From a bacterium (GTDB lineage: Bacteria; Latescibacterota; UBA2968; GCA-2709665): a stretch of DNA of 6,786 nucleotides. Positions within the stretch are counted from its first letter, which is position 1, and the number at the start of each line of letters is the position of its first letter. The stretch covers positions 1 to 6,786 of the forward strand of contig JAQCGA010000225.1 in the NCBI GenBank assembly GCA_027619145.1. Direction: 5' to 3'. A model generated the notes under the pieces. That model was not told the DNA's origin. It did no database searches and was given only the letters and a program-made list of their open reading frames with translations. Position numbers and translations under genes: made by a program. Below, piece after piece: positions 1-4,705 of the stretch.

Positions 1-1503
1 TCCCACATAGGCCCAGTCTCGAGTGAGGTGCCCGAGGTGAGACCAGAGGCTGGTTACAGGGTCCAGAATGGCAATCGTGGGCGTTCGTTTGCCCAGGGTG
101 AGGGCGTAGGAAAGCCGTGCGGTATAATCTGAGATGAGGCGGAAGTTTTTCCAGAAGGGGTTTTGCTGGAATTGCGACGGAGGGGAATCGTGTTTACGCA
201 AGCCGTCCAGTGTATAAAAGAAGGCGTGGAAATTGAACAGGTTGCATCCCCGAGCAGCCAGCCGGTCCACCGTCCATTTCATGTCTTGAAGCGTGAGTGA
301 CCAGCCCGCATCCTGGAAACAGGTATTTAAGGTGCGGGCGCTGCCATTCTGGTGGGCAACAGAAGTTGTAAATCTGGGGCTGTGCCGGTAGGAAGCTGCC
401 TGGGGTCCGCCGTCTCGAACCGGTGGGGCATCTACTTTGCCTTTTTCTCCGCTTGTGCCAGGAATTTGTAGTCCACTCCGGTGTGCAGAGCGCAACGGGG
501 CAACGGTGCTGGCATAGGAAATTTTCCGGTCTGCACACCAGTCTGCACAGGTTTTGTGAAAGTTGTCTCGGAGCAACTCGCTCAAGGTCTGGAAGTAGTC
601 GTACCGGATACGCGCTGTGTTTGGACCAAAAGAAGTGATGAGGGCAGGTAAGCAATTCAGGAGATCGTACTGATTGCGTTCCAAAAATGCGCCGGGCAGG
701 AGCGCTGTCCAGGGCAGAGGATTTCCTGGGGCGGTGGCCTCGGAGGTGAGCAGGGCGGGAATGGTTTTCCCGAAAGCATCACCCAGCCGATCTGCGTAGG
801 GTTGGCAGGAGGTTTCCAGAAAGTGGGCGACGGCCTCGGCGTTGTAGGGGTCGAAGCTGGCACCGGAGAATTCGGGAGGCTCAAAAGCTCTTTGCATGAA
901 AACCAACACGCGCCAGCGTCCAGCAGGCGCTTTCCAATAGAGCCGGTAGGCCATATCCTGGCCCAGGTACCGATGGGCGTGGTACGCATTTTTATCTTTG
1001 GTTTCTTGGAAAATTTCACGGCGTTGGCAAAGGCCGATGTATTCACCAATATCTTCTGCATTTTCCCACAGGCAACGGTCTCTACGCAGAGGGACCGCAA
1101 CTGCGCGCAAGACGGTGGACCAGGGCAATTCGATGTCCACCTGCTGGCCGCCCTGTACGGTGGTTTCTCGAAAGGTGAGATACTGGGCCCGGTACTGAGG
1201 AAATCCGAGGGCGACTCGTTCGCCGCTCAGGCTACCAGGAGAAGGAAATTCGTCGTGTAGCCAGACCTGAAGGCCGTGCTCTTTCGCCGCTTTGACGGCA
1301 ATGTCAACGCGGTCAAACCAGGCATTGGAGAGGTAGGGAATACGTAAGCCTGGTCGTGCAGACAGGCAGAATCCACCAATGCCTTTTTCGGCCATTTCAT
1401 GGATTTGCCGAACGATTTCGCCTTCATCGAGTGCACTGTTCCAGAACCAGAAAGGCACGATGCGGTAATCGATAGGCGGATTGACAAAAATGGTAGCGTC
1501 CAT
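1..1503 (-). CDS. GH106-like glycoside hydrolase, N-terminal part (runs off window)
   Basis: The frame is open from the ATG at 1503 to base 1, giving 501 residues with no stop, so the 3' end is missing. Near the N-terminus is PFWFWN (residues 17-22), then a GIGGFCLSARPG segment (41-52) and LHDEFPSPG (82-90), which resemble the (b/a)8-barrel start of the GH106 / alpha-L-rhamnosidase-like family (Pfam Glyco_hydro_106). Later segments fit too: SVAHQNG (381-387), GWSLTLQDMKW (400-410), NLFNFHAFFYT (421-431), RKHDSPPSQF (436-445) and SDYTARLSYAL (458-468). The family cleaves terminal rhamnose or related sugars. No signal peptide is visible, so a cytoplasmic location is likely. Two acidic positions usual in relatives look replaced (see findings). 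The gene starts 27 nt after the response-regulator stop, is in the same frame, and has no clear Shine-Dalgarno sequence; it may be translated by coupling. Upstream of this ATG there is no other in-frame start before that stop. Family assignment is from remembered motifs; substrate unknown. Confidence 0.8.
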   Translation of the reverse strand, partial: MDATIFVNPPIDYRIVPFWFWNSALDEGEIVRQIHEMAEKGIGGFCLSARPGLRIPYLSNAWFDRVDIAVKAAKEHGLQVWLHDEFPSPGSLSGERVALGFPQYRAQYLTFRETTVQGGQQVDIELPWSTVLRAVAVPLRRDRCLWENAEDIGEYIGLCQRREIFQETKDKNAYHAHRYLGQDMAYRLYWKAPAGRWRVLVFMQRAFEPPEFSGASFDPYNAEAVAHFLETSCQPYADRLGDAFGKTIPALLTSEATAPGNPLPWTALLPGAFLERNQYDLLNCLPALITSFGPNTARIRYDYFQTLSELLRDNFHKTCADWCADRKISYASTVAPLRSAHRSGLQIPGTSGEKGKVDAPPVRDGGPQAASYRHSPRFTTSVAHQNGSARTLNTCFQDAGWSLTLQDMKWTVDRLAARGCNLFNFHAFFYTLDGLRKHDSPPSQFQQNPFWKNFRLISDYTARLSYALTLGKRTPTIAILDPVTSLWSHLGHLTRDWAYVG

Positions 1504-1530
1504 AGTAACCCATACATTACGGGGAGGGTT

Positions 1531-2253
1531 TTAGAATCCGATTCCGAAGAATCCGGCCGAGAGCGTGTTTTGCATGGCCCAAACAACAACACCGATCATA
1601 AGAAAGAGAATAAAAGCCAGCACGTAATTCCGAATGCGCTTCAAGGAGCGCCCCGTCTTTTTTTTTCGGGTCCGGCGTCTGCGGGCGGGCGGAGACGCTG
1701 CAGGCTGCCGTTGTGGAGGAAGCGCACCCACGCCAGCTCCAGGAGAAACTTTTGGTCCAGAAGACCGTGGTAGTGGAGCGGCTACGCGCTGTTGTGGAGC
1801 GGCTACGCGCTGTTGTGGAGCGGCCTGTTCTCTCTGTACCTGTTGTCCAGCCGTAGCTGAAACAGTTGCAGTTGCGAGATTTTCGCGTTCGATCAGGGCC
1901 TGTTCCACCACGACAAGAAGATCATCCACATCAAATGGTTTGCGGATGAATCCATTTGCGTGCAGTTTACCGAGGTGTTCAATTTTTTCTGCATCAATGC
2001 CGGAGGTCAATATGACCACGGGTAGATTCTGGTCTTGCTCTCGGATAAATTCCAACAAGGTTTCACCCTGCACCGTAGGCAGAGTAAGGTCCAGAAGCAC
2101 CAGATCTGGAGGTGTGGCCTGGAGATGGGCGATGGCCTCTGTCCACAAGGAGGTGGTAAAGACCTGAAACCCGTGTTGTGACAGATAAGATGTCGCGGTT
2201 TCCAGAACTTCCGGATCGTCGTCGATCAATAGAACGGTTTGGGGCTGTTCCAC
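1531..2253 (-). CDS. Response-regulator receiver protein with C-terminal membrane anchor
   Basis: The product is 240 residues from a GTG start at 2253. The frame is open 57 codons further upstream, but that extension overlaps the preceding gene. The GTG has a strong Shine-Dalgarno sequence 7 nt before it and begins the receiver fold at once. Residues 5-122 form a CheY-like receiver domain: acidic pocket D11-D12-D13, phospho-acceptor D55 in VLLDLTLP, T83 and K105 in RKPF. Residues 123-190 are a low-complexity Ala/Gln/Pro linker with a tandem 7-residue repeat (AAPQQRV). Residues 191-208 are strongly basic. A single hydrophobic helix spans about 210-228, followed by a 12-residue tail. By the positive-inside rule the receiver is cytoplasmic and the protein tail-anchored. 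There is no DNA-binding or enzymatic output domain. All catalytic residues are present, so phosphorylation by a histidine kinase is expected; no kinase gene is in the window. It probably acts as a phospho-relay or protein-interaction switch (inference). Confidence 0.87.
   Translation of the reverse strand: MEQPQTVLLIDDDPEVLETATSYLSQHGFQVFTTSLWTEAIAHLQATPPDLVLLDLTLPTVQGETLLEFIREQDQNLPVVILTSGIDAEKIEHLGKLHANGFIRKPFDVDDLLVVVEQALIERENLATATVSATAGQQVQREQAAPQQRVAAPQQRVAAPLPRSSGPKVSPGAGVGALPPQRQPAASPPARRRRTRKKKTGRSLKRIRNYVLAFILFLMIGVVVWAMQNTLSAGFFGIGF
1773..1823 (-). repeat. 21-bp tandem repeat inside the receiver-protein linker
   Basis: Two identical 21-bp units lie at 1773-1793 and 1794-1814, followed by a 9-bp start of a third copy at 1815-1823. 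The unit is a whole number of codons and encodes AAPQQRV, so copy-number change would lengthen or shorten the linker by 7 residues without a frameshift. The two full copies are identical at DNA level, which suggests recent duplication. Confidence 0.9.
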
Positions 2254-2260
2254 GAAACGT

Positions 2261-2267
2261 CCTCCCC
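2261..2267 (-). promoter_or_regulatory. Ribosome binding site that decides the GTG start at 2253
   Basis: On the minus strand this reads GGGGAGG, ending 7 nt before GTG at 2253. The same 7-nt spacing is seen for the zinc-protein, SDR and Gfo/Idh genes, which supports GTG 2253 over starts further upstream. Confidence 0.8.
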
Positions 2268-2280
2268 GGGCGGTACGCCC
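2268..2280 (-). other. Small GC-rich hairpin abutting the receiver-gene RBS
   Basis: A perfect 5-bp stem (GGGCG/CGCCC) with a 3-nt loop lies in the 52-nt gap between the zinc-protein stop and the receiver-gene start. Its 3' side is directly next to the Shine-Dalgarno bases. A competing longer pairing between 2265-2269 (CCCGG on the plus strand) and 2283-2287 would include Shine-Dalgarno bases. No T-tract follows, so it is not a terminator. It may tune translation of the downstream gene; this is inference from position. Confidence 0.4.
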
Positions 2281-2305
2281 CACCGGGTAAGGCGAGCATA
2301 TCGGG

Positions 2306-2557
2306 TTAGCGTCGGACTCCTGCACAGATTTCACAAAGATAGGATAAAGACTGATACCGCTCGTGAAGCCGCTTGAGCTTGATTCGCCCTTCCCGCTTGC
2401 CGCATCGGTCGCAGGGGCGTTCAAGTTTGGGTGGCTTTTCTTCTTGAGAACTGGCCTCGGTGCACTCGTCGCACCGGTAGATCAGCTGTTTTTCTCCGGC
2501 GACGATTTGTGTGAGCACGCGGGTTGCCGGACGCGCTCCGCAGTGGTCGCAACGCAC
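2306..2557 (-). CDS. Double zinc-ribbon protein, McsA N-terminus-like
   Basis: This is an 83-residue protein from a GTG start with AGGAGG 7 nt upstream. It has four CxxC pairs: C3/C6, C29/C32, C49/C52 and C75/C78, enough for two structural zinc sites. The first half (CDHCG, then VLTQIVAGEKQLIYRCDEC) resembles the N-terminal ribbon of McsA, the activator of the protein-arginine kinase McsB, where a similar CxxC, T-x-I-V-x-G-E-K, CxxC pattern occurs. McsA is about twice as long and carries a C-terminal UVR domain, which is absent here. No McsB gene is in the window. The two halves have identical cysteine spacing, pointing to internal duplication. It is the first gene of the leftward block, 52 nt ahead of the receiver gene. 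Likely cytoplasmic; its role is unknown, with binding to protein or nucleic acid the plausible options. Confidence 0.82.
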   Translation of the reverse strand: MRCDHCGARPATRVLTQIVAGEKQLIYRCDECTEASSQEEKPPKLERPCDRCGKREGRIKLKRLHERYQSLSYLCEICAGVRR

Positions 2558-2564
2558 GGAAAAG

Positions 2565-2570
2565 CCTCCT
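2565..2570 (-). promoter_or_regulatory. Ribosome binding site for the zinc-ribbon gene
   Basis: The minus strand reads AGGAGG, 7 nt before the GTG at 2557. It supports a non-ATG start and places the first CxxC at residue 3. Confidence 0.8.
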
Positions 2571-2590
2571 GGAGAAATCCAGCATCAAGT

Positions 2591-2603
2591 CAGATCAAAT
2601 CTG
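2591..2603. promoter_or_regulatory. Interrupted palindrome, possible operator
   Basis: CAGAT-CAA-ATCTG is a perfect 5-bp-arm inverted repeat. It lies between the candidate -10 of the leftward promoter and the zinc-protein RBS, a position where a repressor could block transcription. It is short enough to arise by chance. Confidence 0.25.
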
Positions 2604-2615
2604 GCATACACCAAA

Positions 2616-2648
2616 ATTGTAATGTAATATTTAGATTTAAAAAGTCAA
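2616..2648 (-). promoter_or_regulatory. Candidate sigma70-type promoter for the leftward block
   Basis: On the minus strand TTGACT (2648-2643, 5/6 match to the -35 consensus) is followed after 16 nt by TACATT (2626-2621, 4/6). An overlapping TACAAT (2621-2616, 5/6) lies further down at a less favourable 21-nt spacing. The surroundings are AT-rich. Transcription would begin roughly 45-60 nt upstream of the zinc-ribbon start. Confidence 0.4.
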
Positions 2649-2736
2649 GCTAAATGCGTAAGAAGAATTTTTCAACTATTTGATTTTATAGATTTTATTT
2701 CGATTCGCTAAAAGTCTGAATTGAGTCGCAGGGCCT

Positions 2737-2750
2737 GAAAATCGATTTTC
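2737..2750. repeat. 14-bp perfect palindrome
   Basis: GAAAATCGATTTTC is fully self-complementary. It is in the middle of the divergent gap, about 90 bp upstream of the candidate leftward -35. It could bind a dimeric regulator serving either or both directions; no family can be named from it. Confidence 0.3.
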
Positions 2751-2824
2751 CATATGACAACAGGCCGGTCTCGGCGCTGGATGTATAGAAATATAAGTGT
2801 TTTTTTTACAAAAGACTTTTACTT

Positions 2825-2852
2825 TTGTCCGTTGTGGTGTAAAAGCTATACA
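2825..2852 (+). promoter_or_regulatory. Candidate distal promoter for the nucleotidyltransferase gene
   Basis: TTGTCC (2825-2830, 4/6) and TATACA (2847-2852, 4/6) are spaced by 16 nt. Transcription from here would start near 2859, right at the inverted repeat 2861-2946, and give a leader of about 144 nt. Both boxes are weak matches, and this competes with the proximal -10 at 2987. Confidence 0.25.
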
Positions 2853-2860
2853 GAGAGCGG

Positions 2861-2946
2861 AGAATCGCAAAAATGTACAAACCCCGTGGGCTCGGTTTCA
2901 ACCACGAATGCAAACCCGGGTAGTTGGTGATTTTGCCTGCGATTCT
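2861..2946 (+). other. Long-range inverted repeat, possible folded leader RNA
   Basis: AGAATCGCA (2861-2869) is exactly complementary to TGCGATTCT (2938-2946). AAAA (2870-2873) can also pair with TTTT (2931-2934) if three bases bulge out. The enclosed 57 nt contain a further complementary pair, CGTGG (2885-2889) with CCACG (2902-2906). In RNA this could form a two-level stem. A 9-bp match in a gap of this size is only mildly unexpected by chance, so this is tentative. Confidence 0.25.
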
Positions 2947-2986
2947 GATCGGTGTGAATTTTTTAGCCGACCAGGCCGTTTTTTCG

Positions 2987-2992
2987 TATACT
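2987..2992 (+). promoter_or_regulatory. Candidate -10 box giving a near-leaderless transcript
   Basis: TATACT (5/6 match to TATAAT) ends 10 bp before the ATG at 3003, so a normally placed transcription start would be at about 2999, leaving a leader of only a few nucleotides. The expected -35 position carries no good match. No Shine-Dalgarno sequence precedes this ATG, which fits leaderless translation. Confidence 0.35.
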
Positions 2993-3002
2993 GTAACTCG
3001 TT

Positions 3003-3620
3003 ATGGCCAAATACGTTCACGCACTGGTGCTTGCCGCAGGGTTGTCCCGACGGATGGGGACGCCCAAACAGTTGTTGCCTTTCGGGAAGACGACGATTCT
3101 CCAGGCTGTGGTGGATTCGTTGCTGGAAGCGGATCTGGATGGGATTTGTGTGGTGGTGGGGCATCGGGCGGAGGAGATTCAAGAAAGTCTGCGGGAACGT
3201 CCGGTAAGATATTGTTTTAATGATAATTATCGAGATGGAATGTTTTCCAGTGTCCTTTGTGGCATCCAGGCTTTGACGGATGTGGCAGATGCGGTGCTGA
3301 TTGTGCTGGGCGACCAGCCGCAGATTGAGAGCCAAATTGTACGCGAGGTTGTGGCGGCCTACCGATCCGGAGACCGGGGGATTGTGGTGCCGGTATGCAA
3401 TGGAAGGCGTGGGCATCCGGCCCTGGTGGATTTGAAGAAATACGGCGGCGAAATTCGGGGGTTGTCCGGTGACCAAGGGTTGAAGCCGGTGATGCGCGGG
3501 CATCCCGAGGACACGCTGGAGGTGCCGGTGGAGGAGGATGGGATTTTGCGGGATCTGGACACGCCGGAGGAATACAGGGCGGAGATAGAGAAGGCAAAAG
3601 ACAAAAGAATTGAAAATTGA
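3003..3620 (+). CDS. mocA: MocA-type nucleotidyltransferase (molybdenum cofactor cytidylyltransferase family)
   Basis: The 205-residue protein has a GT-A-like nucleotidyltransferase fold (NTP_transf_3 / MobA-MocA family). The nucleotide-binding signature LAAGLSRRMG is at residues 10-19, followed by PKQLLPFG (21-28) with K22 as the conserved lysine. The metal-binding region is LGDQP (102-106). GRRGHPAL (134-141), GDQG (156-159) and DLDTPEEY (184-191) match the MocA side of the family. MocA transfers CMP from CTP to molybdopterin-Mo in the cytoplasm; related proteins act on other phosphorylated substrates, so the exact acceptor is not proven. No molybdoenzyme or other cofactor gene is in the window. 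The ATG at 3003 gives the usual short lead into the first strand, although it lacks a Shine-Dalgarno sequence. The gene converges on the SDR gene with 44 nt between stop codons and no clear hairpin terminator there. Confidence 0.85.
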   Translation: MAKYVHALVLAAGLSRRMGTPKQLLPFGKTTILQAVVDSLLEADLDGICVVVGHRAEEIQESLRERPVRYCFNDNYRDGMFSSVLCGIQALTDVADAVLIVLGDQPQIESQIVREVVAAYRSGDRGIVVPVCNGRRGHPALVDLKKYGGEIRGLSGDQGLKPVMRGHPEDTLEVPVEEDGILRDLDTPEEYRAEIEKAKDKRIEN

Positions 3621-3664
3621 AATTTGCAATGCTTTACACTCTGATTGGAACCCGTGATTGCCGC

Positions 3665-4492
3665 TTATGCAGGGGAAAGCTGTTGTCCGCCGTCTACGCG
3701 GAGCGCTTGGCCGCTGACGAAGCTGGCCAGAGGGGAAGCGAAGAACTGGACGGCACGGGCGATTTCGTCCGGCCATGCGTAGCGGACGAGGGTGGGCTGG
3801 TGCATGGCATCGAGCAGCACTTGGTCTGCCTGGCCGGTAGCCAGGAAGCGACCGCTGGGCGAGCCACCGGGGGCAACCATGTTGACGGTAATATTGTGTG
3901 GACGGAGCTGGCCGGCCAGGCAACGGGTGTAGTGGGTCTGGGCGGCTTTGGCGGTGGCGTACAGAGCACCGCCGCCAGGCTGGCCCACAAAGCCGTCTAC
4001 GGAGCCAATGTTGATGATGCGGCCGTATTTGCGCTCTATCATGCCGGGAACCACAGCGCGGCAGCAGTGCAGGGTGGTGGTCAGATTGCGATCCAGAACA
4101 GCGTCTATATCTTCTTGTTTGATGCCAATGGCGTCGTTGGGGTTGGGCTTACCGCCTTGTGCGGCAATGTCTCCACCGGCGTTGTTTACCAGAATGTCTA
4201 TGGGGCCCAGGGCTGCTTCGATTTCTCGTACAGCATTTTGTACCTGTGCGGGATCCGAGACGTCGGCGAAGACGGTGGTGACGGGGGCACCGATTCTGGC
4301 AATTTCGTCGGCCACGTGTTGGGTGGAGGGGGCTTCGTTGAATTCGGCGGCGGTGCGATTGGACCGACTATGAACCACAACGGAAGCACCGCAGTGGGCC
4401 AATCGTTCGGCGATGGCCCGGCCCAGGCCACGGGCAGATGCGGTAACCCAGGCTACTTTTCCGGCCAGGATGAGGGGATCTACACCTTCCAT
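3665..4492 (-). CDS. Short-chain dehydrogenase/reductase (SDR)
   Basis: This 275-residue classical-length SDR has the full catalytic tetrad: N136 (DRNL), S164 (NIGS), Y178 and K182 (YATAK). The nucleotide loop is TASARGLG (17-24), with alanine where the first glycine of TGxxxGxG is usual. D78 (FADVSD) and NNAG (103-106) are in place. Basic residues after the second strand (HSRSNR, 41-46) suggest NADP(H) preference. The C-terminus ends with the typical FVSGQALRVDGGQ pattern (258-270). It catalyses reversible oxidation of an alcohol to a ketone or aldehyde in the cytoplasm; annotation as a sugar dehydrogenase or 3-oxoacyl-ACP reductase homologue would be a guess. The start is supported by AAGGAG (4505-4500) 7 nt upstream. 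The gene diverges from the Gfo/Idh gene, so shared regulation is possible. Confidence 0.92.
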   Translation of the reverse strand: MEGVDPLILAGKVAWVTASARGLGRAIAERLAHCGASVVVHSRSNRTAAEFNEAPSTQHVADEIARIGAPVTTVFADVSDPAQVQNAVREIEAALGPIDILVNNAGGDIAAQGGKPNPNDAIGIKQEDIDAVLDRNLTTTLHCCRAVVPGMIERKYGRIINIGSVDGFVGQPGGGALYATAKAAQTHYTRCLAGQLRPHNITVNMVAPGGSPSGRFLATGQADQVLLDAMHQPTLVRYAWPDEIARAVQFFASPLASFVSGQALRVDGGQQLSPA

Positions 4493-4705
4493 TGAGGGAC
4501 TCCTTTTTCAAGTGCTGAGCGATAAATTGGAATGTGTTGTCAGGCAGAAGATAGAGGTTTTGAGCCGTGCGCGCAAGGCCCGGAAAGAATGTTCTGGACC
4601 GCGAAAAATTCTGGAGTATATTTATTTTCAGGTAGGGATTCCAGCGGGTTCTGAAAACGAAGCCCTGCGAGGACCAGCGAACCGATTTGTCCGGGAGGAT
4701 CTGTT
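4493..4705. other. Divergent promoter region between SDR and oxidoreductase pair
   Basis: This 213-bp gap must hold promoters for the leftward SDR gene and the rightward dehydrogenase pair. It contains the SDR ribosome site (4500-4505) and GGGAGG (4693-4698) for the rightward gene. A candidate rightward promoter is annotated separately. I found no convincing -35/-10 pair for the leftward direction and no gene. AGAA-TG-TTCT (around 4587-4596) is a small inverted repeat too short to weigh. Confidence 0.6.
4595..4622 (+). promoter_or_regulatory. Candidate promoter for the rightward dehydrogenase pair
   Basis: TGGACC (4595-4600, 4/6) is followed after 16 nt by TATATT (4617-4622, 5/6), in the only AT-rich patch of the gap. 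Transcription would begin about 4630, giving a leader of roughly 75 nt before the ATG at 4706. The -35 box is weak. Confidence 0.3.

Larger units (their letters stand above)
2558..3002. other. Non-coding AT-rich gap between divergent genes
   Basis: These 445 bp separate the zinc-ribbon gene (leftward) from the nucleotidyltransferase gene (rightward). The stretch about 2600-2720 and the T-rich run at 2799-2826 are far more AT-rich than the coding regions. I see no credible gene. The gap holds candidate promoters in both directions, a 14-bp palindrome, a 13-bp interrupted palindrome, a 7-bp-arm inverted repeat at 2808-2828 (ACAAAAG/CTTTTGT) and a 9-bp-arm inverted repeat at 2861-2946. None is recognisable as a known riboswitch or terminator. 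Confidence 0.7.

Noticed and set aside
2254..2424. Upstream extension of the receiver gene by 57 residues
   Set aside because: It would overlap the zinc-ribbon gene by over 100 bp, has no family similarity, and the GTG at 2253 has an ideal RBS.
2754..2789. ATGACA plus TATAGA as a rightward promoter
   Set aside because: The -35-like box is a 5/6 match but the spacing to the -10-like box is 24 bp, too long for sigma70.
2799..2828. T-run plus ACAAAAG/CTTTTGT inverted repeat as a terminator
   Set aside because: The T-run precedes the hairpin on the plus strand, and on the minus strand the hairpin is followed by As. The stem is AT-rich and weak, so it does not fit an intrinsic terminator in either direction.
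2676..2870. 64-codon minus-strand open frame in the AT-rich gap
   Set aside because: No RBS that I can support, no motif, and its composition tracks the non-coding sequence around it.
3621..3664. Bidirectional terminator between the convergent nucleotidyltransferase and SDR genes
   Set aside because: Only GCAAT/ATTGC with a long loop is present, with no GC-rich stem and no T-tract on either side.
2898..3923. 341-codon minus-strand open frame across the nucleotidyltransferase and the end of the SDR gene
   Set aside because: It overlaps two convergent genes with clear family motifs, and its own product has no domain signature.
3617..4495. 292-codon open frame on the plus strand opposite the SDR gene
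   Set aside because: It lies opposite the SDR gene along its whole length, and the SDR has all catalytic motifs. The plus-strand product is Gly-rich with no recognisable domain and arises from codon bias.
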